Below, in pieces: positions 35,541-43,284 of a stretch of 64,000 bases of DNA; position 1 is the stretch's first letter, and each line of letters opens with the position of its first letter. Both the position numbers and the translations under genes were made by a program. Source of the stretch: Candidatus Gastranaerophilales bacterium (GTDB lineage: Bacteria > Cyanobacteriota > Vampirovibrionia > Gastranaerophilales > Gastranaerophilaceae); contig CALVEL010000001.1 in the NCBI GenBank assembly GCA_944326565.1, forward strand, positions 405,354 through 469,353, written 5' to 3'. The notes under the pieces are model-generated. The model saw only the letters and a program-made list of their open reading frames with translations, searched no databases and was not told where the DNA came from.

Positions 35541-36692
35541 ATGAAAAAGATATTAGCAATATTTTTAATAAGTGGTTTTTTATTTAATACTTCAGCGATT
35601 GCAGCGCCAGTATTTGAGGGACATGCTGAATATACGGATCAATATAAGCAGGATTCACAAGACTTGTTCACAGGTGAAATTGAGCATCTTGAACGTAAGG
35701 ATATTATTAACATGACAGTATCCCAGGTGCTTGATGGAAGTATAAATATGGAGGGCGATGAGTTTTTTGCTGAAGTCACCAATGAAGTCTACGGCGATAA
35801 AGGGGTAATAATACCCAAAGGCACAATAGCTCATGGTAAAATTACGCAGTCAGGGGATGCAAAACGCCTTGGACGTTCTGCATGGCTTGAGTTGGCATTT
35901 GATTATTTGGTGACTCCAGATGGAAGAGAAATTCCAATAGAGGGTAAAATGACAACAAGACTTCATCCAGCAGTAGAGACAACAAAAATAATTGCTCAGG
36001 ATGTCGGCTATACAATTGCAGGAGGTGCAGCGGGTGGATTTCTTGCTTTGAATTGGCTCGGGTTAGAAGCGGCTATTGCATCACAAGGTTATACAATTGC
36101 AGGTGGTGCCGCTGTAGGTGGTGTGATAGGTCTTGGGATGGCGCTTATAAGAAAAGGTAATGAGGTGTTGATTGCCCCGGGAGATCAGATTCGTGTAAAA
36201 ATTAATACAACTGTACCGCTACCTGTATATAAAGATACAGCTTTAAAACAGCATGAAATATTCTATCCCGGATTGGATATAAGTATAAGTAATATAGAAC
36301 ATGAAGAGGATCCCTTTGGTGAATTGAATACAATAACAATTACAGTTTTAATATCCAATATGTCTGATAAGGGATTTTCAGGACTTGATATGGCTCTTGT
36401 AAATGATTACAATAAAGTATTCAGACCTTCTATATTTGGAGATACAAAACTTATGTTTATGCATCTCAATCCCGGTGAAAAAAGAGTTGGTAGGATTTCC
36501 TTTGCTGTTGATAATATAGACAGAAGTTTCTGGCTGACGTTTTTTGACAGAAGAAGCGGTGCTGCACTTACAAAAATTTCGATTGATAATGCATATCGCA
36601 ATGTATCTGAAAAAACAAAAAAGAAAAATTTGAAAAAGCGTAAACAAAAAACAAATTTTAAAAAGGAACAAGATTTGCTTGATGATATTTAA
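35541..36692 (+). CDS. Secreted protein with glycine-zipper membrane region
   Basis: A 383-residue protein beginning with a signal peptide (MKKILAIFLISGFLFNTSAI followed by AAP). Residues about 80-150 (VIIPKGTIAHGKITQSG, RSAWLELAFDYLVTPDGREI) resemble the TrbI/VirB10-type fold, in which a stable pre-formed value can be set. Two glycine-rich hydrophobic segments (YTIAGGAAGGFLALNW and YTIAGGAAVGGVIGLGMAL) could insert in a membrane. The C-terminal 150 residues form a beta-rich domain and end in a basic tail. It is probably an envelope protein; a secretion-channel role is speculative. A leaderless promoter precedes it. Confidence 0.65.
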   Translation: MKKILAIFLISGFLFNTSAIAAPVFEGHAEYTDQYKQDSQDLFTGEIEHLERKDIINMTVSQVLDGSINMEGDEFFAEVTNEVYGDKGVIIPKGTIAHGKITQSGDAKRLGRSAWLELAFDYLVTPDGREIPIEGKMTTRLHPAVETTKIIAQDVGYTIAGGAAGGFLALNWLGLEAAIASQGYTIAGGAAVGGVIGLGMALIRKGNEVLIAPGDQIRVKINTTVPLPVYKDTALKQHEIFYPGLDISISNIEHEEDPFGELNTITITVLISNMSDKGFSGLDMALVNDYNKVFRPSIFGDTKLMFMHLNPGEKRVGRISFAVDNIDRSFWLTFFDRRSGAALTKISIDNAYRNVSEKTKKKNLKKRKQKTNFKKEQDLLDDI

Positions 36693-36730
36693 AAAAGTTT
36701 GTATAAAATTTGCTTGAAAAATAAAAATCT

Positions 36731-36774
36731 TATGTTACAATGTTAGTAATTCGATAGTATGTTAGAAATGTGAG
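36731..36774 (+). promoter_or_regulatory. Direct repeats upstream of the BlaI-like repressor
   Basis: TATGTTACAATGTTAG (36731-36746) and TATGTTAGAAATGTGAG (36758-36774) are near-identical direct repeats within 50 bases of the repressor start. Each contains a TGTTA/TAACA-like half. They are candidate autoregulatory sites for the BlaI-type protein. Confidence 0.35.
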
Positions 36775-36780
36775 GAAAAT

Positions 36781-37122
36781 ATGGCTTGCGGCAAACTGGA
36801 AATTGATATATTGAATACAATTTGGACTCTTACCGCTGAATGTGAAGAACGTGATATTTCAATACAGGATGTAGTGGATTATTTAAGCGCAAATGGTGTA
36901 GATCGTGCTTATACAACTATCAAGACTGTTATGGACAGATTAACTTTAAAAAGTATTCTTGTAAGATATAAGGTTGGCAAAAAATTCTTCTATCGTGCAG
37001 CAATGAATAAGCGCGAGATGGCAATTGAAGCTATAAATACTGTGGCTGAACAATTCTTTGATAAAGACTACGCTCATATGTTAAGGTTTATTGAAAAAGA
37101 ATGTAGTGAGCTTTTAGTATAA
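36781..37122 (+). CDS. BlaI/MecI-family winged-helix repressor
   Basis: A 113-residue winged-helix protein: LEIDILNTIWTL, then the helix-turn-helix YTTIKTVMDRLTLKSIL and the wing KFFYRAAMNK, followed by a C-terminal dimerisation helix. BlaI/MecI proteins repress genes by binding TACA-type operators and are inactivated by proteolysis through BlaR1 in Firmicutes; no BlaR1 is seen here. AGGAAA precedes the ATG. It is the first gene of a three-gene unit with a 122-residue unknown protein (one-base overlap) and a secreted serpin-like protein. Confidence 0.82.
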   Translation: MACGKLEIDILNTIWTLTAECEERDISIQDVVDYLSANGVDRAYTTIKTVMDRLTLKSILVRYKVGKKFFYRAAMNKREMAIEAINTVAEQFFDKDYAHMLRFIEKECSELLV

Positions 37123-37490
37123 TGGATTTAAATATTGAAGAAAGACTTCTCGCTGCTGATTTGGTCAGAAAAGCACTTATTGGGTATATTCCTGTACGCG
37201 AGGCTCTTTTGAAATTTCCGCCTGATACAAAAGATAAGAGTGTTCAAGCGGCGTTTCATGCTTTGATTCATTTAGAAGCTGATGAAGATTTAAGAAAAAG
37301 GGATTTGGCTTACAAAGAAGTCCAGGATGAGTATTTGGAAATGATTTCACAAATACTTGAATCAGGTGAGGATTTGCCTGATAATATAATTAAAAATTAT
37401 GAAAAATATTACAAAGAGCCAAATATTCCACATTCTAAAAATGCTTATGGAAATATAAAAAGTTTTTTGCGATATTTGAATATAGAATAA
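37122..37490 (+). CDS. Unknown helical protein of the repressor operon
   Basis: A 122-residue all-helical protein, acidic in its C-terminal half, without signal peptide. Its ATG shares one base with the preceding stop (TAATG), indicating translational coupling to the BlaI-like repressor, and it ends 10 bases before the serpin-like gene. No family recognised. A C-terminal AYGNIKSFLRYL motif is the only distinctive sequence. It may be a partner or anti-repressor, by context only. Confidence 0.65.
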   Translation: MDLNIEERLLAADLVRKALIGYIPVREALLKFPPDTKDKSVQAAFHALIHLEADEDLRKRDLAYKEVQDEYLEMISQILESGEDLPDNIIKNYEKYYKEPNIPHSKNAYGNIKSFLRYLNIE

Positions 37491-37500
37491 AGGAGAGATT

Positions 37501-38598
37501 ATGAAAAAACTTTTTGCTATTGTTGCAATACTTGCAATATGTGCATCTTCTGCATATGCTTTAGGCAAGAAAAGTGAAAATACCGAGTTTGTGTTAGTGC
37601 CTGCTCTAAAAAGTCAGACTGAGCAGCAAAATAGAGCTTGGGTCGGGACTTTTCAAATTGTCTGGAATGATTTTCAAAATAATATTGTGAGAGGTCCGAT
37701 TAAATTTGTAGAAGATGAAAAAAATCCGCTTGTAAAAGAATTGAATAAGCAAAGATTTAAAGCTGATATGATTAGTCCAAATTTTTATTATAAAACATAT
37801 GGACTAATCTCACCAGAATTGAAAAATGAAATAGAAACGGAATTGATGGAAAAGTTTAATGAGACTAGTGATATTTTGAATTCAATTGATTGGACGCCAG
37901 CTCCAAAAAAATATCTTGTATATGCAATGCTAAAGAAAGATTTTAAATTTATAACTGCATTTGATAAGCTGAAATCTGCAAGATTCTCAAAATTCAGGGG
38001 CAAAGTTGATTATTTTGGTATAGATGAGAATTCTGACAAAATCCTTGATGATATGGTAAATGTTCTTTTCTATGATTCAAAGGATGATTTCGCTGTTGCA
38101 ATTAAAACAGAAGGTAAGGATATAGTCTATTTATACAGAACTGATGATAACAAGCCCTTTGACAAATTATACAGTGATATGCATATGAAAAAAGCAGGTT
38201 ATATGGGCTGGCATGAATTCAGTGAAAATGATGAGTTGAGAATTCCTGATATTAATTTATACAGAATGCAGACATATCCTGAGCTTTTGAATAAACAAAT
38301 AAAAGGCACTGATTTAGAAATTTCAAATGCAATTCAGACAGTAGAGTTTACAATGAATAATGAGGGTGTAAAACTAAAAAGCGAAGCTGCCATTGCTACT
38401 ACTTGTTCATTAGCACCTATAGAAGACTCAAAGCCTAGAAAATTCTACTTTGATGACACCTTTGTATTGTTCTTGCAGGAATATGATAAGAAACTTCCGT
38501 ATTTTGCTTTGAGAGTGTATGATTTGAATTTGATTAATAAGACAGGAAAACCGCAAAATATAGAAAGCTCAAATTCAGATGATGCAAGTGAAAAATAG
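37501..38598 (+). CDS. Secreted serpin-like protein
   Basis: A 365-residue exported protein with a signal peptide (MKKLFAIVAILAICASSAYA). The second half parallels the serpin fold in order: LVYAMLKKDFKFITAFDKLK matches the strand/helix region with a buried Trp/Phe, RIPDINLYRMQTYPELLNKQ the strand then helix, IQTVEFTMNNEGVKLKSEAA the hinge with EAAIAT, and FYFDDTFVLFLQEYDKKLP the FxxDxPFxFxI strand before the C-terminus. The hinge small-residue pattern is compatible with an inhibitory reactive loop. The N-terminal half is divergent, so I treat this as a remote resemblance. A cysteine follows the hinge (TTCS). AAAGGAG precedes the start. Confidence 0.5.
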   Translation: MKKLFAIVAILAICASSAYALGKKSENTEFVLVPALKSQTEQQNRAWVGTFQIVWNDFQNNIVRGPIKFVEDEKNPLVKELNKQRFKADMISPNFYYKTYGLISPELKNEIETELMEKFNETSDILNSIDWTPAPKKYLVYAMLKKDFKFITAFDKLKSARFSKFRGKVDYFGIDENSDKILDDMVNVLFYDSKDDFAVAIKTEGKDIVYLYRTDDNKPFDKLYSDMHMKKAGYMGWHEFSENDELRIPDINLYRMQTYPELLNKQIKGTDLEISNAIQTVEFTMNNEGVKLKSEAAIATTCSLAPIEDSKPRKFYFDDTFVLFLQEYDKKLPYFALRVYDLNLINKTGKPQNIESSNSDDASEK

Positions 38599-38620
38599 TA
38601 AATAAAGCCATATAAAATAA

Positions 38621-38649
38621 AAGATGCACTGTTTAGGTGCATCTTTTTT
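38621..38649 (+). terminator. Intrinsic terminator after the serpin-like gene
   Basis: AAGATGCAC (38621-38629), loop TGTTTAG, GTGCATCTT (38637-38645), then T run to 38649. It separates this operon from radA. Confidence 0.92.
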
Positions 38650-38650
38650 A

Positions 38651-38679
38651 TTGACTAAGCGTTTACAAAATTATATAAT
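38651..38679 (+). promoter_or_regulatory. radA promoter, leaderless
   Basis: TTGACT (38651-38656), 17-base spacer, perfect TATAAT (38674-38679), then 6 bases to the ATG at 38686. This is the clearest of the predicted leaderless promoters. It abuts the upstream terminator. Confidence 0.65.
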
Positions 38680-38685
38680 CATCAT

Positions 38686-40059
38686 ATGGCAAAAGTTAAA
38701 TCAAAATGGATATGCACAGAATGCGGATATGAAACGGCGGGGTATCTTGGTAAATGCCCAGAATGCGGAAGCTGGGGAAGTCTTACTGAAGAAGTTCAAT
38801 TTTCTGCTAAAATGCCCAATGCTATAGCTAATGAGTTTATAAATACCGAAAAACCTAAACTTTTAAATGAAATTGAAGTTGATGAGGGAGTTAGAATTAG
38901 CACTAATATTTCAGAATTTGACAGAATATTAGGAGGAGGCTTTGTTCAAGGCTCTCTGGTTCTTCTCGCTGGAGATCCTGGAATTGGAAAGTCTACAATC
39001 ACCCTTCAAACCTGCGGTGAGTTATGCAAAAACAGTAAAAAAGTTTTGTATGTATCGGCTGAAGAAAGTGCAAACCAGCTTAAACTTCGTGCTGACAGAC
39101 TTAGGATTAATTCTGATAACCTGTTTATTTATCCGCAGACTAATATGGAAAATATTAAAACTCAAATTGAGGAGCTTATGCCTGACTTTGTTGTCATTGA
39201 CAGTATTCAGGCAATATATTCCAATAATGCTGCAAGTACTGCAGGTAGTGTTTCTCAAATAAGAGAGTGCTGTAATATCTTGATGCATATTGCCAAAAGC
39301 CGTAATATTACAACTGTTGTGATAGGTCATGTGACTAAAGAGGGCAGTATAGCAGGTCCTAAAGTCCTTGAGCATATGGTTGATACGGTTATTTATTTTG
39401 AAGGCGATAAATATAAATCCTATAGAATGCTTCGTTCAATGAAAAATCGATTTGGTAACACTTCAGAGGTTGGAATTTTTGAAATGAAAGAAGACGGCCT
39501 AAGCTGTGTTACAAATCCTAATGAATTGTTCTTAAATGAACGCTCTCAAGTGGCAGCACCGGGAAGCGCGATAATTGTTACAAACGAGGGTACCCGCCCG
39601 CTTTTGGTTGAAATTCAAGCACTTGTTGGAACTACTCCTTATGCAGCTCCAAGAAGAGTTACAAATGGTGTTGATTTAAGCAGGCTCCACCAAATTCTTG
39701 CCGTTTTAGAAAAAAGAATAGGTTTAAACCTTTCAAAGCAGGATGTTTATGTAAACGTTACAGGTGGAATTGAAGTTGATGAGCCAAGCGCTGATTTAGG
39801 AATTGCCATTGCAGTCGCAACTTGTGCAAGAGATGTCGTTGTTGACAGCCAAACCGTTATTATCGGTGAAATCGGACTTTCAGGAGAAATTCATCCTGTA
39901 AACAATATCGAAAAACGTCTCAATGAAGCAATTGCTACAGGATTTAAAAAAGCAATTATTCCTTTTTCAAATGACGTACCTGAAAGTATTGGAAAAATCG
40001 AAATCGTAAAAGTCAAAAGACTTATGGATGCAATTACAGCCTGCGTTTCCCCGCAGTAA
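38686..40059 (+). CDS. radA: DNA repair protein RadA
   Basis: A 457-residue RecA-like helicase that promotes branch migration of recombination intermediates. It has the N-terminal C4 zinc finger (CTECGYETAGYLGKCPECGSW), Walker A (GDPGIGKST), Walker B (DFVVIDSIQ), the RadA-specific KNRFG motif, and a Lon-protease-like C-terminal domain. Length matches the family. No ribosome-binding site is present, in agreement with a leaderless mRNA. The 3' end abuts a convergent small membrane gene. Confidence 0.96.
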   Translation: MAKVKSKWICTECGYETAGYLGKCPECGSWGSLTEEVQFSAKMPNAIANEFINTEKPKLLNEIEVDEGVRISTNISEFDRILGGGFVQGSLVLLAGDPGIGKSTITLQTCGELCKNSKKVLYVSAEESANQLKLRADRLRINSDNLFIYPQTNMENIKTQIEELMPDFVVIDSIQAIYSNNAASTAGSVSQIRECCNILMHIAKSRNITTVVIGHVTKEGSIAGPKVLEHMVDTVIYFEGDKYKSYRMLRSMKNRFGNTSEVGIFEMKEDGLSCVTNPNELFLNERSQVAAPGSAIIVTNEGTRPLLVEIQALVGTTPYAAPRRVTNGVDLSRLHQILAVLEKRIGLNLSKQDVYVNVTGGIEVDEPSADLGIAIAVATCARDVVVDSQTVIIGEIGLSGEIHPVNNIEKRLNEAIATGFKKAIIPFSNDVPESIGKIEIVKVKRLMDAITACVSPQ

Positions 40060-40383
40060 TTATTTCGCTTTTTCAACTCCTTTTGCGTCTTTTACAATAA
40101 AAGGTCTTACAAAAGCCCAAGTGCCGTATAGTGAGGTCAATAACCCTGCAGCCATAGTACCTTTGAAGATTTTAGAGTGTTTTGTCTTGTTTACAAGTCC
40201 ACCAAGTGTAACTATTGTAGTTCCGGTCATTATTCCTAAGTAACCTTTGAAAATGGTTCTCGGAACTACTATTGCATCTGTCATATCTGATTTGTTTTTG
40301 GTGCTTTCGTGAATCCTGTCAAGCCAGCTTTTTGATTGTGTGCTACCTGTAAAATTATATCCGCTAATCTGTTGTATTTTCAT
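40060..40383 (-). CDS. Small two-helix membrane protein with N-terminal F-x-G tag
   Basis: A 107-residue protein beginning MKIQQISGYNFTGSTQSKSW, followed by two membrane helices (TIFKGYLGIMTGTTIVTLGG and IFKGTMAAGLLTSLYGTWAF). The start tag is the NFTG variant of the F-x-[GSA] pattern. The start ATG lacks a clear Shine-Dalgarno. It lies 12 bases downstream of the XRE regulator gene stop on the same strand, so it may be co-transcribed with the regulator. No family recognised. Confidence 0.6.
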   Translation of the reverse strand: MKIQQISGYNFTGSTQSKSWLDRIHESTKNKSDMTDAIVVPRTIFKGYLGIMTGTTIVTLGGLVNKTKHSKIFKGTMAAGLLTSLYGTWAFVRPFIVKDAKGVEKAK

Positions 40384-40395
40384 ATTTGCCTCAAT

Positions 40396-40599
40396 CTAGT
40401 CAGGGATATACTCAAATATATCCTGAATTCTGCAATTGAGAGCATAACACAGTTTGTTTATAGTTTCAAGTTCTATAGTCTTTGTTTTGTTATGGTAAAT
40501 CTTAAACACTGCAACATGGCTTAGTCCTGCAATTCTGGCGGTCTCAGCCATATTCATTCGTCTTATCCCCATCATTTCAGATAATTTATTTTTAATCAT
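40396..40599 (-). CDS. Short XRE-family regulator (pair 3)
   Basis: A 67-residue HTH_26-type domain (LSEMMGIRRMNMAETARIAG, HVAVFKIYHNKTKTIELETI). The frame is open 23 codons further upstream, but that extension lies in the AT-rich shared motifs, so I start at MIKNKLS. It is divergent from the pseudopilin at 40720. It ends with a Phe-Glu-Tyr tail and has no effector domain. Compared with pairs 2 and 4, it lacks the C-terminal helical tail. Confidence 0.7.
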   Translation of the reverse strand: MIKNKLSEMMGIRRMNMAETARIAGLSHVAVFKIYHNKTKTIELETINKLCYALNCRIQDIFEYIPD

Positions 40600-40624
40600 G
40601 CTAGCAAGTTTAGCATTAATTATA

Positions 40625-40702
40625 AATTTAGTAATTGTATTAAATAATTGACTAATAATATTATTCATGTATTTAATAATATTGTAATAACGTTTAATAA
40701 TT
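40625..40702. promoter_or_regulatory. Operator candidates and promoter of pair 3
   Basis: AATTTAGTAATTGTA (40625-40639) and ACGTTTAATAATT (40690-40702) are exact matches to motifs in the pair 2 gap. Between them lie TTGACT (40648-40653), a possible -35 box, and a perfect AATAATATTATT palindrome (40654-40665). Confidence 0.45.
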
Positions 40703-40719
40703 TTTTAAAAGGAGGTTGT

Positions 40720-41406
40720 ATGAAAAAAGCATTTACAATGGCAGAGGTATTGATAACCTTAGGGATTATCGGTATTGTTGCAGCGATGACACTGCCGTCA
40801 TTAATCAATAACAAGAAAAATAAAGAGTTAGAGACAGCGTTTAAAAAGAATTACTCGGTGATAAGTCAAGCGCTGAATATGTATTATGCGCAGAATGGTG
40901 AAAGACTTACCCCTGAAAATGTTAAAAATATAAGATTAAAAACAATATTAATGGATTATATGAAGGTTCTTCATGATTGTGGAATGGGATCTTTTGATTC
41001 AGAAGCTTGTATTCCTAATTACGGTGAAAATCATGAAGATAATCCCAAAATTTATAAGACTTTTAACAGTAAGACCGAAATGAATTTAGGAATGTTTGAT
41101 GACGGTCAATTTGTATTAAATGATGGAAGCCTTATTTTGATTGAGAACGCTTTTTCAAAACCCGGAACGGTATATATTTCAGTAGATGTAAACGGATACC
41201 TTAAAAATCCAAATAAATTGGGGCATGATCTTTTTATGTTCCAGCTTGACAGTAAAGGGAATTTACTTCCAATGGGAGCAGAAGGTACAGATTATTATGA
41301 TGCAAATGATGCATACTGCTCTTCTACATCAACAAATAACATGAATGGAGCAGGTTGTACAATAAAAGCAATCAATGAAAAAGATTACTTTACAAAACTG
41401 CATTAG
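40720..41406 (+). CDS. Type IV pilin-like pseudopilin (pair 3)
   Basis: A 228-residue prepilin: MKKA followed by FTMAEVLITLGIIGIVAAMT. The prepilin cleavage position is Ala, not the usual Gly, before Phe +1; peptidases tolerate Ala in some systems. The rest is closely related to the 2738 protein: NYSVISQALNMYYAQNGER, CIPNYGE, DDGQFVLNDGSLILIE, VDVNGYLKNPNKLG and the Cys-Ser-Ser-Thr tail. AAAGGAGG at 40708-40715 fixes the start. A weak terminator follows. The close similarity to pair 1 with different regulators suggests duplication, then divergence of control. Confidence 0.85.
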   Translation: MKKAFTMAEVLITLGIIGIVAAMTLPSLINNKKNKELETAFKKNYSVISQALNMYYAQNGERLTPENVKNIRLKTILMDYMKVLHDCGMGSFDSEACIPNYGENHEDNPKIYKTFNSKTEMNLGMFDDGQFVLNDGSLILIENAFSKPGTVYISVDVNGYLKNPNKLGHDLFMFQLDSKGNLLPMGAEGTDYYDANDAYCSSTSTNNMNGAGCTIKAINEKDYFTKLH

Positions 41407-41440
41407 TTTAAAATTAACTTTTTCTTAATAATTCAGAAGG

Positions 41441-41467
41441 ACTAAACCTATTGATTAGTTTTTTTGT
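41441..41467 (+). terminator. Weak intrinsic terminator
   Basis: ACTAA (41441-41445) and TTAGT (41455-41459) form a 5-bp stem followed by seven T. Stability is low because the stem is short and AT-rich. Confidence 0.45.
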
Positions 41468-41521
41468 TGGTGATATAAGTTACATGTTATAGATTTACAA
41501 AATAAGAAGGAGTAAAAACTT

Positions 41522-42526
41522 ATGGTAAATGTAGCAATTAACGGATTTGGTAGAATCGGCCGTAACACATTAAGAGCCGCTATCAGAGAAGGTATTTACG
41601 AGAAAATTAATTATGTAGCAATCAATGACCCTGGTTTAAAACCTGAAGATGCTGCTCGTATTTTCAAATATGACTCAGTTATGGGCAAATTTGACGGTAC
41701 AGTTGAAGCTTATGAAGAAGGTATCATTGTAAACGGTAAAAAAATTAAATTCTTTGCAGAAAAAGATCCTGCTCAATTACCTTGGAAAGACCTTGGTGTT
41801 GAAGTCGTTGTAGAATCAACAGGTTTCTTTACTGATGCTGAAAAAGCTAAAGCTCACATCGCAGCTGGTGCTAAAAAAGTTATCATTTCAGCTCCTGCTA
41901 CAAACGAAGATAAAACTATCGTTTTAGGTGTAAATGAAAAAGAATATGATCCAGCTAAACACAATGTAATTTCAATGGCTTCTTGTACAACTAACTGCTT
42001 AGCTCCTGTAGCTAAAGTTATTGATGAAAAATTCGGTATCGTAAAAGGTTTGATGACAACTGTTCACTCATATACAGGTGACCAAAGAATTCTTGATGCT
42101 GGACACAAAGATCCTCGCCGTGCTAGAGCTGGTGCTTTAAATATCGTTCCTACTAAAACAGGTGCTGCTAAAGCTGTTGCTCTTGTATTACCTCAATTGA
42201 AAGGTAAATTGGATGGTTTCGCAATGAGAGTTCCTACTCCAGACGTTTCATTAGTTGACGTTGTATTTGAACTTTCAAAAGATGTTACTGTAGAAGAAGT
42301 TAATGCAGCATTAAAAGAAGGTGCTGACGGACATGTTCTTTGCTACACTGAAGAACCGCTTGTATCTTCTGACTACATCGGAACTTCTCAATCATCTACA
42401 GTTGATGCTCTATTAACTCGTGTAATGGGCGGAAACCAAGTTAAAATCATTTCTTGGTACGACAACGAAATGGGTTATTCAACTCGTTTAGCTGAAACTA
42501 CTTTGATGGTTGCTTCTAAATTATAA
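41522..42526 (+). CDS. gap: Glyceraldehyde-3-phosphate dehydrogenase
   Basis: A 334-residue enzyme of glycolysis that oxidises glyceraldehyde-3-phosphate to 1,3-bisphosphoglycerate with NAD(P)+. NGFGRIGRNTLRA starts the Rossmann fold, the catalytic Cys is in SMASCTTNCLAP, and the C-terminal SWYDNEMGYSTRL is intact. AAGGAGT precedes the ATG. Codon choice is more uniform than in neighbours (frequent GCT, GGT, GTT), typical of a highly expressed gene. It is a single-gene unit with its own terminator. Confidence 0.97.
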   Translation: MVNVAINGFGRIGRNTLRAAIREGIYEKINYVAINDPGLKPEDAARIFKYDSVMGKFDGTVEAYEEGIIVNGKKIKFFAEKDPAQLPWKDLGVEVVVESTGFFTDAEKAKAHIAAGAKKVIISAPATNEDKTIVLGVNEKEYDPAKHNVISMASCTTNCLAPVAKVIDEKFGIVKGLMTTVHSYTGDQRILDAGHKDPRRARAGALNIVPTKTGAAKAVALVLPQLKGKLDGFAMRVPTPDVSLVDVVFELSKDVTVEEVNAALKEGADGHVLCYTEEPLVSSDYIGTSQSSTVDALLTRVMGGNQVKIISWYDNEMGYSTRLAETTLMVASKL

Positions 42527-42545
42527 TTATTTTAATTATAAAACT

Positions 42546-42583
42546 AAAAAGACAAGTCTGAATTTTTTCGGGCTTGTCTTTTT
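42546..42583 (+). terminator. Intrinsic terminator of gap
   Basis: AAAAAGACAAG (42546-42556) pairs with CTTGTCTTTTT (42573-42583) across a 16-base loop that itself can partly pair. Confidence 0.88.
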
Positions 42584-42627
42584 GTGTATAATAGTATTAT
42601 AATTTGTTATGGAGGTTTAAAAAAAAA

Positions 42628-43017
42628 ATGAAAATTGCTTTCAAATACTTATTATTATTTTCTTTATTAGTTTATGGTACATTTGTGTTTGCAGCTCCTA
42701 AAACGGATTTAAGTATTCCTGTCAAAGGAAAAACTATGGCAAATAAAAAGCTTCAATCAAATACACTGCCATCTGTATATTCTGCAGCAGGTTTAAAAGT
42801 AAAAACTTGTCAGACTTTTTCTATAATCGATACAAAGGTTACTAAAAAACCGTATAATTTAAAATATAAAGATGGTGACTATGTAAAAGGTGAGTGGAAG
42901 GAGCTTTGGATAGTAAATGCCTGTGGAATAAAGGTTAATGTACCTATTACTTTTATTTTAAACCCTTCAGGAGCTACTTATTCAATATCTATGAGAGACA
43001 TTACCCTAAGCAAGTAG
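42628..43017 (+). CDS. Small secreted protein of unknown function
   Basis: A 129-residue exported protein: signal peptide (MKIAFKYLLLFSLLVYGTFV, cleavage after the FAA region), then a basic mature region of about 105 residues with two Cys (LKVKTCQTFSI and IVNACGIKVNV) likely to pair in the periplasm. GGAGG lies 12 bases before the ATG, rather far. It is followed by another small membrane gene. Not recognised. Confidence 0.65.
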   Translation: MKIAFKYLLLFSLLVYGTFVFAAPKTDLSIPVKGKTMANKKLQSNTLPSVYSAAGLKVKTCQTFSIIDTKVTKKPYNLKYKDGDYVKGEWKELWIVNACGIKVNVPITFILNPSGATYSISMRDITLSK

Positions 43018-43080
43018 CAACTCAGGTAATGTAATGTGTTGTTCTATCTTTAATAATATGCATAAAAGGAGATTTTTATT

Positions 43081-43284
43081 ATGCATATTATTAAAATTAT
43101 TACATTTGTATTAGTACTTGTCGGCGCTCTTAACTGGGGGCTAGTTGGTGCTTTCGGGATTGATTTGGTTGCTTTGATTTTTGGCGATATGACATTACTT
43201 TCAAGAATAGTTTATATCCTTGTAGGTATTTCAGCTATTTTATATGGTATTGCAGCTTATAAAGATTTGTCTAAATTTGACTAG
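43081..43284 (+). CDS. DUF378 small membrane protein
   Basis: A 67-residue protein with two membrane helices matching the DUF378/YuzA family: ALNWGLVGAFGIDLVALIFG is the conserved core. Function unknown. AAAGGAG precedes the ATG. Its last 14 bases overlap the convergent M16 peptidase gene. Confidence 0.88.
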   Translation: MHIIKIITFVLVLVGALNWGLVGAFGIDLVALIFGDMTLLSRIVYILVGISAILYGIAAYKDLSKFD

